DNA from: Sabellastarte sp. h YS-2021
Taxonomy: Eukaryota > Annelida > Polychaeta > Sabellida > Sabellidae
NCBI GenBank assembly: GCA_964017235.1
Contig: OZ024927.1
Location: 20,913,160 to 20,977,159 of the forward strand
Reading direction: 5' to 3'
DNA length: 64,000 bases
Within the stretch, counting starts at the first letter, position 1; each line of letters opens with the position of its first letter. The translations under genes were made by a program, and so were the position numbers. A model generated the notes under the pieces. That model made no database searches, was not told the DNA's origin, and saw only the letters and a list, made by a program, of their open reading frames with translations. Positions 1-13,005 of this stretch are shown here, piece by piece.

Positions 1-290
1 GGAGACATCAAGTCAATTTTTTAAGATATTATGTTAATTTTTGGAGATATTAAGTCAATTTTTCGAGATATTATGTAAATTTTTTGAGATGTTAAGTCAA
101 TTTTATGAGATACTTATCCCAATTTTCTTAGATATTCTGTCGATTTTCGAGATATTTTGTCAATTTTTCTCCAAAAATTGAGATAACTATCTAAAAAAAT
201 TGACTTAGTATCTCAAAAAATTGAGAGAGTATCTCAAAAATTGATTTAATATCTCAAAAAATTGAGATACTATGTCACTAAATTGAAAAA
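1..290. repeat. AT-rich palindromic minisatellite
   Basis: Positions 1-170 repeat a roughly 30-bp unit of the form GAGATATTAAGTCAATTTTT. From about 175 to 290 the same unit recurs in inverted orientation (AAAATTGAGATA.., ATCTCAAAAAATTGA). The two halves could fold into one long hairpin. It lies in the intron beyond exon 15; no coding is seen. Confidence 0.8.
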
Positions 291-526
291 AAAATTTTTT
301 TTACTTGGGCCTAATACTCTTTGCAAAAAGTGGTAAATCTTAGTATATATTTTTAATACACCCAATAGTGTATAGCACACTCATTGAGGTATTTATCTCT
401 ATTTTGTTGATAAGTTACAGGCACTTTAATAAAATCGGTGATTGATGCAGTGGTAATAGTAATTGACACCTAATCTATACAACAAAATTTTTGCCCTATT
501 AAACTGTTCAAAGAACATAAACTGAC

Positions 527-641
527 CTGAGTTCCTGGTATCAAGGTCAACCCATGTAGAAACACACTGCTACCAGAACCCACATTATTGAATGCGGCCA
601 CATCACCCTTTCCTGGCCCTGTACCCACTCCAACTTCATAG
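527..641 (-). CDS. Host gene exon 15 (last exon in this window)
   Basis: 115 nt, phase 2 in, phase 0 out; acceptor ATATTTCAG, donor GTCAGT. It encodes YEVGVGTGPGKGDVAAF and a serine-glycine rich strand ending LTLIPGTQ, which is the usual second half of a module up to the turn before the closing strand. The next exon must lie beyond the left edge of the window. Confidence 0.84.
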
Positions 642-719
642 CTGAAATATTATATTGTGTATTATAACAAGCTAGAAATGTGCTATAAACTCCAGACCCT
701 TTCTACTTTCTCACAAAAT

Positions 720-3700
720 TGCAAATTTAATAAGTAAATTAAATTTTTACAAGTTAAAACCCTATCCAATGAACAATTGCTAATATGGCCAGTGCAGACC
801 AGCCCGCCAAGCCTCAGAAAAAGATGTCCTGTGTTTCCACTGGTTGTGCCGGCCTAGTACTGCACACTGGCCAGGTGGAGCATCATACTTCCTTCCTGTC
901 TAGACAGCATGAAGGCATCTTTTTCGGTATCTAACCCTATTACACCCCTAGTACGCTGATAGCAAGGTCAATGGGAGGGTCTTGTGTGTCCATTGGATAG
1001 GGTACTAACTAATAAAAATTCAATTTACTTATTAATTTTGCAATTTTATTGTATTAATACATCCTAACAAATGGACAATTGCTGAATGATTACCGCTTGG
1101 TTGGCAGGTATGATACTAGGGACTTAAGTGAACTCACAAACAAAAACTAACAAATTTTTTCTCAAGGCCTGGGTGGAGCTTGAGGAGAGGAAACCCTTTA
1201 AGGCCATGATCAGTTATCAGCAGCCGGTTACCGGGGCTATACCAACGTTGCCCCCCCCCCTTTTTTACAGATCTGCTCTGAGATAGTCGAAGAGAGGGAT
1301 GAGTCCCATAAGAAGTAGAAAGAAACCTCCCAAAGGAAGTGTGTCAGAGTTTTATATATATATAATAATTATATATATGCCACATCCTTCAGGTAAGATT
1401 GCGTGAAGGTGTTATGTGACTTCCTGTGGTAGGCTGATAAGATTTGCTCTAAGGAGACTCCCGAGTGAAAGGCCTTTGAAGCAGCAAAGGCCCTGACATC
1501 ATGGGCTTTAACCTGATATAAAATGTGGGCCAGCTGGTCAGAGCTCATAACATAGGATCACAGTCTGCTTGATCCATGAGGAGATAGTGGCAGGTGAAAT
1601 GCCTTTGTCAAAACCTTTCTTAAAGGAGACAAAAAACCAACTCCTTATTCTGCCTGAGGTCCTGTCCAAATAGTAGCACAATGCTCTCACTGGACATAGG
1701 AACCTGTCAGTCATGTGGAACCTATCCAGAGTTGGGCCCAGGGCTGGTATAACCACTGGTGCCACACTGGACCCTCTTTGGTCAGCTGATTCTTGGAAAG
1801 AAAGCTGGGTGATGGGTACATGGACACCTTTGACCAGTCATATTGGTATCTAATATTTCTGTTTTGCCAAGCATGTATCTCACTTCTATGCTTGCCTGAC
1901 CCAAGGGCCAAGAGGAAAACTGTCTTGAAGGTCAAATGCTTCAAACAGGCCTCTTTAATTGTTTCAAATGGAGCCTTTGTCAGCTGGTGCAAAACCAGGG
2001 AGAGGTTCCAGGAGAGGATTCCCCTCCTGCCTTTGGGTCTGTCTCTGTGGAAACTTTCCAGGAGAGGAGTGAGATTTTCATCTTTACTGATATTGATGGG
2101 TGAGTTTCCCAGTTTATCAGCAATGGCTGACCTGTAACCATCAGTGGTGCTGGGCTGCAACTTCCTGTCCTGACACAGGTACATAAGGAAGTCAACAAGT
2201 TACTTTCACGGGGTACCATGAAGTCCGCCTGATTGCAGAGGCACCACTTTGTAAAAATGGTCCACTTTGCCTCATGGATCTGGTCACTCCTCTTTGAGGA
2301 GCCTCAATTCTTGCTGTCACTGCCTCAGAGAAACCCTGCTCCTTGATTGCTGAGGCTCTAGGAGTCATGCATGGAGATTTAGGTTTGTCAGATTTCTGTG
2401 AGAGTTCTGATTGAAGGGCTGTGTCAACAGGTTGGGCAGATTGGGCAGGCTGTGGGATTTTGCTCGCTCCTTTACTTTCAGATCTTAACGTCTTCAGCTG
2501 GGCTTGCATACCCTGTTGTACCTTAAAAAGGCACCTATTGAAGCTCACTGCTTGACTGCAGATAACAGTGGCCTATCTTGCCCACTTCTCCCGTCTTTGC
2601 AGTATTTCCTGAGAAAAGCAGCGTGATGCAGGTGGGGTAGAAGTGAGACCAGACTGTCTGGCAATCCTACTATAACAGCTTTTTCAACTTTATTAGACAC
2701 ATGTGAGTTCCAGGCCGAGACAACAGAAGGGTCAACTTTGTGGTCGGAATACAACCCGTACCACTTGGGCTGTGACTTTGCTGGTCTCAAGAACTGGTCT
2801 TTCATCAGGCCACTGGCCTCCAAACTACGAGGATATCTTTCACCAGAGTAATGTTCAATTTGATTAGTTTCTTGCACAACCAGTCTTCCGTTGGCATTTG
2901 CACCAACACTTTTCCAGGGACAGGAACCTTTGGACCGGAGAAGGGGTTGTCATCAGACGCAGTGTTAGAACCATGTCTGGGATACTACACCAGTCCATAT
3001 ATGATGTGATATGCCTCTCGTCTCCCTGTAAGTTTGTTCCTCAGAGAGGGACTGTGATCGGATTCAATGATGGTCATATCCTGATCATCCTTATTCCACA
3101 TACAAGTCTACAGGTGGTCGGTACTTCACTACCGCCCTCAGAACTCATGCTGGAGATGCTGTCCTTTCTCTGTGTGTGTAACACACGGGAGCCGATGTTG
3201 GTGAAAACTGCAGACTTAGGTCGGTCAGTTTGAAATCTGCTGGGTTGGAATTTACTGGTGGACTGATGCCTGGTGGCAGAGAAATAGGTACCAGTGCACT
3301 CTGAAGATCCTGGTCAGTGCCAGTCGGACAGAAGCTGGCTGGTTGACTGATGCTTGATAGCAGAGGAGTCAGTACCAGTGCGCTTTGGAGATGAAGATCC
3401 TGGTCAGTGTCGGTCAGATCTGAGCTGGATGGTCAACTGATGCTTTATAGCAGAGGACTTTTTTCTAGTGTGCTTTGAAGATAGCTGTAGGTCCGACTCA
3501 AGCTGGCTAGTTGACTGATGCTTTACAGCAGAGGAGTCTATACCAGTGCGCTCTGAAGAAATAGGTTTTAAGAAGGGCTCAGTGTCCTTGGCAACATTAG
3601 CTGGAGGAGAGTGAGAAGGTGCTACCTTGACAGAAGATGAGAAGGTCGGTTGAAAAGTATTGGCCATGAGGAGAGCCTCCAATCTATTAAACCTGTCTGA

Positions 3701-4445
3701 CCACTTCTGGTCAAGTTCCTCAATCTTGCTATCTGTGGCCAACTTGCTCTCAACAGGTTTCTTGGATTTGGAGGTAGTGGGCTTGTCTTTCTTAACTTTC
3801 ATCTCTGGAGGAACGGCAGACAGTGGATGGATCCACTAAAGTACTGTCCTTACTGAGAGTGGAAGCAGACTCCATCTTCTTAGCCTCACATTTTTCCTTT
3901 TTTCAGTTTATAAGAAGGAGTAGCAAGCTGAGCTCATTGTTCAGGGGTCAAAATAATGTAGAACTTACACTCTGAGTATGGAGTTTCTACACATGGGTCC
4001 TTTCCTCTCCTCTTATCCCTGCAGCATGCGCAGGAAGAATGTCCATCAAAATTCCCCACAGCATGGCCACAATTTCCTCTCTACTAACCAGGTGACAACA
4101 TGTTGGTCTATGTGCTCTCCAATACCCGTTTAAGTAACAGAAATACTTAAATTCACAATATCATGGCCAATATTCTACAAAAACTTGCTTTCACAAAAAT
4201 CCGTCTGCACAGTACACATGCCAAATGAAAAAGATGCCATGACGTCACACTGTCTAGACAGGAAGGAAGTATGATGCGCCACCTAGAGAGTGTATAGTAC
4301 TTGGCTGGCCCGGGCGGTGAAAACACAGGATGTCTTTTTCTGATGTTTGGCGGACCAGTCTGTGCTGACCGGATTAGAAATTGTCCATTAGATAGGATGT
4401 ATAAACGCAATAAAATTGGAAATTTTATCTTATATGTAAGTTTAT
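720..4445 (-). mobile_element. DIRS-type tyrosine-recombinase retroelement, copy A (broken)
   Basis: Inverted terminal repeats lie at about 722-1130 and 4180-4440; both carry the AAAAAGATGTCCTG block and the CTTCCTTCCTGTCTAGACAG block in opposite orientation. Between them, on the minus strand, a gag-like part (about 2545-3860, with a KWSDRFNRLEALL motif) and a tyrosine recombinase part (about 1538-2500) can be recognised. No reverse transcriptase or RNase H part was seen. The copy is incomplete, has several breaks and is a fossil of moderate age. Confidence 0.75.
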
Positions 4446-6353
4446 CAGCTATAAGCACCCCTTGGAACTCATTACTATATCACAGGCTTGCCTCAAAGGT
4501 GACCAACTCTTCTATGAAAAAAGTTTTAGTATGACTCCATCCAGGGACACTCGGTGTCATCCCCAGACCACATGTTTGATGGTGTTATGTTTATCTGCCT
4601 CTTTTTTGTTGACCCTATCCCCCTGCTGAAAATGAGCAAGCAGGACATGCTAAAATTTGAAAATTTAATCAGTAAATTAAATTGTTATAAGTTAATATCT
4701 TACCCAACAGACTATTGCCATAGATCCAGTGCAAGTTGGTTATTTCAAGCATACAAAAAAATTGTCCTGAGTCTCCTCTAGTGGAACTGGCCTTAGTTCT
4801 ACCCCCACTCAGTAGGGGGCTAGTGCCTCCCATACTCACTAGGTGTCTAGTGATCTTACTTCCTCTTTTTGGTTTGAAGATCTTGACCATTAGTGACCAC
4901 AGTAAGGTAAATCTGTGGGGTTTAAGTGTGGGACTCTGGTGTCTGTTAGGTAAGATATTAACTTATAAATGTTTAATTTACGTATTAAATTTGCAATTTT
5001 ATTGCTTTAATACATGTATATCTTATCAAACAGACTAATGCCAGAATTAGTACCGAAAGGATGGTGGGTAGCTTACTGGAGGGACAAGATAGAAGAATTA
5101 ATCAGAAAATCCATCATGTCAGGTCCTGGGTCTGACAGGATGACCCTCCCTAGGGATTCCCAGAGTAAGGAGAGGGAAACATTGACAGAACTTCTAACTC
5201 TCAGACTAGCAAGTCAGAGAGGTTCTGCGGAAGAAGAAACCCATACAGTGTAAAAGGTGAAAAAGTCCCCCTTCATGGCTTTTAAGAAAAATTGACCCTC
5301 CTTGAATATCCAAAAGCAATATAATGGGAGGAAGGAAGAAAGAGTTTTAGTGGAAGGCAGTAGGTGACGAATTTGCTGTTCTGCCACTATGGAAGCCAAG
5401 AGATAAAATTAAGAATCAGCCCAGGCAACATCCTTCAGGTAGAACTGCATAAAGGTGTTGTGGGACATTCAATGACAAGCCAAGAGGATTTGCTCTAAGG
5501 AGACTCCTCCTTGAAAGGCTTTGGTGGCAGCAAAAGCCCTAACATTGTGCGCTTTCACCTAATGAACCCCCAGTGAATCCTGGTCTGAAATTTTGTAACA
5601 CAGGATAACTAACTTCTTAAGACAGACAAAAACTAATTGTTTATTGTCTCTTGAGATCCTGGGTTCTGTCACTGATGGTAGCAGTACAGTGCCCTAACTG
5701 GGCAGAAGGATCTCTCCTCCTTAAGGGATTTATCCCAGGTGGGGGCCAGTGCCGGGAATACCACTGGTGCAACACTATCAGGAGCTTCACAAGCCAGTTG
5801 GTTTTCAGAAAGAAAACTCAGGAAAGGGAGACTTGAGACCAGTCATCCCTATGGCAAATATTCCTATTCACCCAGGCATGGATTTCACTTTTCCATTTTT
5901 TCTGATGCCAGAGCCAATATGAAGACAGTTTTGAAGGCGAGATGCATTAGAGGCCTTTCTTCTGAATGGCTCAATAGACGGGCCTTGGTCAATTAATGCA
6001 AAACCAGAGATAGGTTCCAAGAGGGAATATCCCTGATCCTTGGGCAGTTTTTCAGGCATCCCCCACAGGTAGATTTTGGACAACATTGTGGACACTATAT
6101 ACATGAGGAACAGAACACAACTGCCCTTATTTTGGATTTATTTTGATCATTTCCACTGTGGGGCTCACTCCTGCCTTTTGTGGATGCCCTCAAAAGAACA
6201 CAGTAAGTACATGAGTTACAACATACATTTAGTTTGTCTTGTTCCTTCAAATCACCAGTTTTAACTGAGTCTAATGTTTCAACAATTTCAGAACTATTAT
6301 GAACAAGATCAACATTTTCAACTTTTTCAGATCAGCAACAACACTTATTTAAA

Positions 6354-7935
6354 AATAGCATCAGCGATGCCCGTACCCCACAGCCTAGGGAAATATTTTC
6401 AATACCATGAGAAACAGAAGTACTGTATCAGTACAAAGTTCAGGATACTTTCAGAGCACTGTCAGTTATATAAAGTTCCAAACAATGTTTAAATGGATAA
6501 AATAATGTTTAAAAGAAAGATAATGCATGTAAACATGAAGTATTAAAACAAGATAATTCAATAACAAGATGACAGCATTAATCAGTAAACTAAAATTCAA
6601 CACTCTTTATCTACATCTGCATGGCCGAATTATGGTTTAGATGTTTTGAATATTACCATGCATACAGAAGTGGTAATACATTTAATGAATGCTTATGTGT
6701 GGTGTTGGAGCAAAATCTGTGGCTCACTTGATGATATTCTATCTCTTACAATGGGAAGTTATGAAAGTAAAATTCTTAATAAATTCTAATATGAATTACC
6801 AGTGCTTAATCTGCATCAAAAGACAGACCCCAAGGTGCAACAAGATTTTAAAGGTCAAGGTCACTACGACAAGGTCAAAGGTCAAATTAAGGTCACACCA
6901 TGATAATACACACCTATAGCCCCTAACCAATGTCCCTACCAAGTATCAACTTCCTACACCTTACGGTTTCCGAGATATAGCCCAGACAAGATTTTATAGG
7001 TCAAGGTCACTTTGGCAAGGTCAAAGGTCAAATCAAGGTCAGACCATGATGTTGCACACCTACACCCCCTAACCAATGTCTCTACCAAATATCAACTTCC
7101 TACACCTTACAGTTTCCGAGATATAGCCCGGACAAGATTTTATAGGTCAAGGTCACTACGGCAAGGTCAAAGGTCAAATCAAGACGTTGCACACCTACAC
7201 CCCCTAACCAATGTCTCTACCAAGTATCAACTTCCTACACCTTACGGTTTCTGAGATATAGCCCAGACAAGATTTTATAGGTCATTGTCACTATGGCAAG
7301 GTCAAAGGTCAAATCCAGGTCAGACCATGATGTTGCACACCTACACCCCCTAACCAATGTCCCTACCAAATATCAACTTCCTACACCTTACGGTTTCCGA
7401 GATATAGCCCAGACAAGATTTTATAGGTCAAGGTCACTACGGCAAGGTCAAAGGTCAAATCAAGGTCACACCATGACGTTGCACACCTACACCCCATAAC
7501 AAATGTCCCTACCAAATATCAACTTCCTACACCTTACAGTTTCCGAGATATAGCCCGGACAAGATTTTATAGGTCAAGGTCACTACGACAAGGTCAAAGG
7601 TCAAATCAAGGTCACACCATGACGTTGCACCCATACCCCCCCCCTTACCAATATCCCTACCAAGTATCAACTTCTTACACCTTACAGTTTCCGAGATATA
7701 GCCCGGACAAGATTTTATAGGTCAAGGTCACTACAGCAAGGTCAAAGGTCAAATCAAGGTCACACCATGACGTTGCACACCTACACCCCCTAACCAATGT
7801 CCCTACCAAGTATCAACTTCCTACACCTTACGGTTTCTGAGATACAGCCCGGACAAACTTTTTCCCGCCGCCCGCCCATCGGGACACCATGGGTGAAAAC
7901 AATATCCCGACAGCCCTTAAGGGCTGAGGGGTAAA
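6354..7935 (+). mobile_element. Tandem-core Helentron-like element, family i, copy 1
   Basis: It starts at AAAAATAGCATCAGCGATGCC and ends at the hairpin CAGCCCTTAAGGGCTG followed by AGGGGTAAAAA. The left part is about 480 bp of unique family sequence; the core (about 6840-7850) is seven tandem units of about 147 bp, each containing CCTACACCTTACGGTTTC and AAGGTCAAAGGTCA. No protein is encoded; the short open frames across units are a consequence of repetition. It sits within DIRS copy B, so it is the younger of the two. Confidence 0.75.
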
Positions 7936-9607
7936 AAGTTAATACACTCCGCAGTCTCAGTTCGAGATATAACTGAGAGAGTAACTGTCATTTGTTTTGT
8001 TTTTCTCCTTCCTCCGAAGGAGTCATCCTTGGAAGTACTTGTTCCCCTGTTTCTACCCCTGAAGAAGTTAGATCTGTTGCCAAAACTGTGTCTAGGTGGG
8101 ACTGGGCCTGATTCTGTGGGGACCTGCTCCTGTTTCCATCCTTGCATTGGTGCAAATGAGTGTGGTAAAGGTCGAAGCACCCACCACCCTGACCGCCCCT
8201 GAGACCCAAATGAAATTAGGGAGGGGGATCAGCTTCAGATTTATTAATATCCTCCTTGGCCTTGGCAACGACTGTGTCCAGTAAAAGAGCTGAATGGTGA
8301 AGAGGGCTGTTCCTGAGGGCACACCATATTTCCGGCTTGACTCCATCTTTGAGGTTTTCCAAGCATGAGTCATGATTCACAAGAGCCATGTTGCAGGCTT
8401 AGACAAAAATGGTATCTGCCATGTGCATGGACTTTAAAAGCATATTCAGGTAAAGGCTGACAGATCTCTGAGCTGACCTCACTTTACTTATCATTTCATT
8501 AAACAAGAGTAAGATGTGGTTGTGCATGTCATCATGGACCTTGTTTATGCATCTATTGAAAGCAGTAGCCTGGTTAGAGACAACTGTGGCTTCTTTGAGT
8601 GACATTCCCACTTTCTCATGGTTTCCTGTGACACTGGCCTGGAAGTTGGAGATATGTGCATGAGAGGCTTGGTGAAAGACCTGTTTAGCGCAGAAGCATT
8701 GCCAGACCACCTATCGACTGATTTACCTGGTTGGGATATAGCAGGGTCTGAGGCTGGGTGCATAGCTCACCATCTGATCTGGGATTTAAGTGGCTTAACA
8801 AACTGATCTATTTGGGGCCAGTTCCTGTCTCCTACCCTGGAAATGTGGCCTTAAATGAGATGCAAATTCATCTGTTGAAATTGGGAACAGAACTAATCAT
8901 CTGCTGGCATTACGACAGATACTTTCCCAGCAGGTTGAGACCTGTTGCCACTCCATGGGTTATCCTGAAAATAAGGACAGACATATTCATCCTGTGAGAT
9001 GAAAAATCATTTCATATAGTATCTGATGGCACAAACAGTTTCTCTGTAACTCTGATCCTCTGAGAAAAGTGACTCCAAGTCAGCTGGATCAGCTTCAGAA
9101 ACAGAATCCGCCTCTAGAAGGTCGTCATAAGCATCTGGTGCCCAGTCGGTGGGACTGTCACATAAAGCCTCCAGATCAGAGTCCCAGTTTGGATATAAGT
9201 CAATCAAAGTTGAGACATAACCTTGGTCAACTGAAGCCTAGGGCACAGTATCTCAACTGCTAGCCCTTGGCAGAGGAGGTGTAGGAGTGGGTCTGGTAAA
9301 CAAATCTAGAGTAGGGTGTTTTTGAATGCCCAACCTGTAATACTGGTTGAGGATGTTGCAGGGTCTGGGTGGACGATGCAACAGAGCTGACAAACTGCTG
9401 CTGTGGAATGGCTGGACTGGGCACATGGTCTGCTGGGAAGGTTGGTATGATGGCTAACTGGTGCGGTAGCACTGCCAACTGTTGAAGTGAAAACAGGTTC
9501 CTGGTGATGGTCTGCCAGATTGGCTGAACTAATTTGAGGGACTGGTTGTAAAGAGACTGGAAGAAACTGTTGAAGAGTGCCTTGAAGAATAGCTCAACCA
9601 AACACAA

Positions 9608-9792
9608 GGGGGCCATGGTGGCAGAGTGGTAACCCTCTCGCCTCCCACATCTGAGGCCAGGGTTCGATCCCCACAGGGCCTCAACTGGGAAAGCTGGTAG
9701 TTGCTTGCCGTTGGTCGGCAGTTTACAGTACACAACCCTAACGAACTCTATTTACTGGTTTCCTCTGAAAGTGACGTAAAACCCCAAATAAA
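9608..9792 (+). mobile_element. tRNA-derived SINE with 14-bp target duplication
   Basis: A 185-bp element with an A box (TGGCAGAGTGGT) and a B box (GGTTCGATCC) at tRNA spacing, followed by a non-tRNA body and an AAAACCCCAAATAAA tail. It is flanked by perfect direct repeats TCAACCAAACACAA at 9594-9607 and 9793-9806. The perfect duplication indicates a recent insertion. It landed in the gag-like part of DIRS copy B. The extended body rules against a functional tRNA gene. Confidence 0.88.
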
Positions 9793-10404
9793 TCAACCAA
9801 ACACAAAGCCAGCAGCAGTAAGTTATAGGTCAACCAAGGGGCTTGAGCAGGCGATTTGGAAACCTACCCTAGGGTTCACAGTGATACTAGTGAGTGGGGA
9901 AGATTGAAGAGTTAGAGGAATAGTAGAGACCGCCCTACTTGGGGGGATGAACAACTTTGCTCTTGTCTGGAGAGAGACCAAGTCTGGCTTTGGAGAAAGC
10001 AGGGAGATCTCTCCCATTGAGCTATTAAAGCTTCCAACCTGGTAAATTGGGATGAAATATGGTCATTAAATTCTGCAGATTCACTGCAGTTAAGGTTGAA
10101 GTTATGGCTGCACAAGCAGAACAAGGTTCCCAATCCTTTTTCACGACAACACACACACTTCTGGTGGGTATCAAACAGGGCCATTGTGTGGCCACACAAC
10201 CCCTTCTACTGACCAGAAGAACTAACAGTTCACCCAAAACACTGGCTAATTTTGAAATAATGTCCAAGTTTCAAAGCACACAAAATTTAGGTATCTTATA
10301 ACAATGCGCCAAACAAAAAAAGAAGTGATGTCACTAGCCCCCTAGTGAGTGGGAGAAGCACTAAGGCTCCAACCAAGGTCTTAGGTTTGGGTAGAGAGGA
10401 AGGG

Positions 10405-10860
10405 CTACCAACTGATGAGTGATACCCTTGTGTGTGAACTTCTCAGTGTCAGTACTTCTTGGACCTGTGGTGAATAGGCTATGTGCAGCTGACGATCTAT
10501 AGAGCAAGCAAATTTATCTAGTATGTTTAGTGATGCCCTACTAGACTCTACTCCATCTTGAATTTGTACTAGTTTATTATGGGCCTTCACTTGTCCTTGG
10601 GCTTGAAGACTCGAAACAGACAGCTGTAAGAGCTAAAGAATGGAACCTGAAACACGCTTTCTATTGCTTACTTTTGGAAGAGGTCTTCAATGTAGTAGTG
10701 AAGGGCCTGATCTTTTATCGTAATTTAGATATCTACTCCCTATCAAAGGCTGATAATGAGGGTTTGTCACTGAAGGCAGCCATTATAATAATGTGCGTGA
10801 TGATGTCTGAACAGTGGGGCACCCTTGTCTTTTCAAGTCTCCTAAAAATATTTTAAGTGA
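10405..10860 (-). mobile_element. DIRS-type reverse transcriptase fragment
   Basis: The stretch around 10590-10760 resembles, on the minus strand, the reverse transcriptase region at 59880-60036 (shared blocks near GAAACAGACAGCTGTAA and GAAGGGCCTGATCTTTT). It lies outside the terminal repeat of copy B and is a separate, broken piece. Its ends are not clear. Confidence 0.4.
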
Positions 10861-11257
10861 CCCCTTACCCCTTTTCTCTCCTTGGTAGGTAGTTATTGTT
10901 TAGCGGGGGGAGCTCGCCTACCTCTATTTTAATGGGGATTTAACTGAGCTGAATTGCTCTTGTAACAACAGACCTGTGACTGACCACTAGAGGATACCCT
11001 TGCATCCCTCTTGTAAAGTGCAAGTAGTATTTAGGGGGGTTTGTAGAAGAAAATTACATAATTGTGGTTTCAAAAGTATCCTTTTTTCACTACCGGGATT
11101 TTATCATCTTGATAACTTAATTCTATTTTATCATTTACACCCTAAACATTAAGGTCTATAACCCTTTAGCTAACTCTGTGGTTAAAATGCCTTAAACCTC
11201 AAGGTTAATATCAATTTAGCTAGCTCTGTATTTCATATATCGTCAGTTAATAAAAAA
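10861..11257. other. Intron sequence without recognised features
   Basis: About 400 nt of unique-looking intron between a DIRS fragment and the 1.7-kb duplication. No exon, terminal repeat or tandem array is evident. Confidence 0.6.
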
Positions 11258-11299
11258 ATCACAGCCTTGCTTATGAGAAGTTACTCATATTATACCTAC

Positions 11300-11499
11300 C
11301 TGTGTATGCCAGATTCCTTGTCCTCAAACATTTCCCATCTAACCTCCATTGTGGACACTGACTGCTGACAGAATTTCCCCTCAGTGACCTCTCCAGGGGT
11401 CACTGGAGTTGTGATGAAAACCTGACCTATATCAGGGACAGTGGTGTCTATTGTGAGTTTGGCAATCACTGAACTCACAAGACCCACAGCATTGATCAC
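11300..11499 (-). CDS. Host gene exon 14, downstream copy of a duplicated exon
   Basis: Identical in sequence to the exon at 13006-13205, with the same acceptor and donor, 1706 nt further along the gene. Either copy joins exon 15 in frame through a split serine codon (AG plus C), giving ESGIHSYEVGVGTGPG. It could be a mutually exclusive alternative, a dispensable copy or an assembly duplicate. Confidence 0.75.
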
Positions 11500-11659
11500 C
11501 TGCAAATATTTTGAGTGCTTATATTTTTGTCAAAACTCTGAAAAAAACAGGAGATACTGCTGGAACATTTCTTAAAGTTTAACAAAAACACATAAAAACA
11601 ACACTTTTTCATGATAAACAAGCAAGCTAGCAAAGATTGTCAATAAATTTGAGGTCATG

Positions 11660-12610
11660 TTTATCACAATTACTAGAAATAGGACGCCCTGTTGATAGTA
11701 GCTGCGACATATGAATAGAAACAGGATAGCATAGAAGAACACACATTATCATGTGTAATGTCCACCTCATGAACCTTTTGCAAAAATTGTACAGTAGTCT
11801 TACAAGACCCTGTTTCATATGTAAAATATATCAAGGATACTTAAATATTTATAAGTATAAATGTAAATTATTTCAGCTTCATGCCTTATTGCATTGGTTG
11901 GGTTGAAAATTTCGATGAAATTGCTCTATCTCGCACGGTTAAGGAGATAGTAGCAAATGTGTTTTGCCCTTTTTGGCAAAGATTCAAAATGGTTGCCATT
12001 TTTGGGGAGGGGAAAATTTTTTGAAAATTGCCAAGAGTACATTGCTCAGGTACAATGTGGGTCGAAAATGTCAACAAAAATCGCTCTATCTTGCACAGTT
12101 AAGGAGATAGAAGCAAATTTGTGTTTTGCCATGGCAAAAATTCGAAAATTTAAAATGGCCACCATTTTTGGGGAGCGGAAAATCTTTTGAAAATTGCCAA
12201 GAGTACATTTCTCAGATACCCTGAGGGTCAAAAATTTCGACGAAATCGCTCTATCTGGCACGGTTAAGGAGACAGAAGCAAATTTGTGTTTTGCCATTTT
12301 TGGCAAAAAAATCAAAAATTCAAAATGGCCGCCATTTTTGGGGAGGGGAAATTTCTTTTGAAAATTGAAAGACTACATTTCTTAGATACCCTATGGGTCG
12401 AAAATTTTGACGAAATCGCTCTATCTCGCACGGTTAAGGAGATATATAGAAGCACATTTGTGTTTTGCCATTTTTGGCAAAGTAGCTATTACTCAGTCAG
12501 TTATATAGCTATTATCACTAAAAGCAATCCCAAGCAAGCTATCTACCTAACTACTGCTCATACCAAATTTGGTAAATATATGTCAAATCGTTTTCCATAA
12601 AATGCCCGGA
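11660..12610 (+). mobile_element. Tandem-core element family iv, truncated copy (repeated at 13366-14316)
   Basis: The left end has AGAAATAGGACGCCCTGTTGATAGTAG-type sequence and the block AATGTCCACCTCATG. The core (about 11890-12480) has units of about 160 bp with AAAATGGCCGCCATTTTTGG and ATCGCTCTATCTCGCACGG. The right unique part (AAAGCAATCCCAAGCAAGC) is present, but the terminal TGTCCACCCC hairpin is missing; the element is cut at about 12615 by DIRS-type terminal-repeat sequence. The second copy is part of the 1.7-kb duplication. Confidence 0.7.
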
Positions 12611-12617
12611 AACAAAA

Positions 12618-12870
12618 GAAGTACACAAAATTGAAAATTTTAATTACTTAAATGTAGCTTTTATAAGCTACAAGCTTACCATGTGGGACTGAATGCTTAC
12701 TCTAATGGCCGCGAGGCATCACGACCAATGTCTAATAAAAAAAGACATTTATAGTTGGCCGTAGCCTCAGGTTGTCGTCACGAGATATGCCCCTTTTGTT
12801 ATCTCCTTTCTCGTTGGTCGCCACCATATTGAAATCTTTGGGAAGTATTATCACACAGAGAAAAATGTTG
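12618..12870. mobile_element. Solo DIRS-type terminal repeat (repeated at 14324-14576)
   Basis: This block (AAGCTTACCATGTGGGACTG, TAGTTGGCCGTAGCCTCAGG) closely matches 59075-59290, where it forms the terminal repeat of DIRS copy C. No coding parts accompany it. It belongs to a different terminal-repeat family from copies A, B and D. Confidence 0.65.
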
Positions 12871-13005
12871 TTTTAATGTGTGATTAAGTTTAAACTAAAA
12901 GTTCTATTGAGTAAACTGAAAGTCACTTTAGTGCTCTTTTCCTTTATTTTATTACTTTATTTTATCACAGCCTTGCTTATGAGAAGTTACTCATATTATA
13001 CCTAC

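Larger units (their letters stand above)
4630..10400 (-). mobile_element. DIRS-type retroelement, copy B (broken, with nested insertions)
   Basis: The left terminal repeat at about 4640-5050 and an inverted counterpart at about 10300-10400 share a block around CTAGCCCCCTAGTGAGTGGG. Recombinase-like sequence is seen at about 5390-6110 (aligned by eye to copy A) and gag-like sequence at about 7936-10280. Two later insertions sit inside it: a tandem-core element (6354-7935) and a SINE (9608-9792). It is broken in many places and older than its insertions. Confidence 0.6.

Noticed and set aside
6840-7900. Short plus-strand frames with repeated TYQLPTPYGF-type peptides
   Set aside because: They arise from the family i tandem core and have no codon or domain evidence.
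9610-9690. tRNA-like fold with A and B boxes
   Set aside because: It is the head of a SINE with a body, tail and target duplications, so not a functional tRNA gene.
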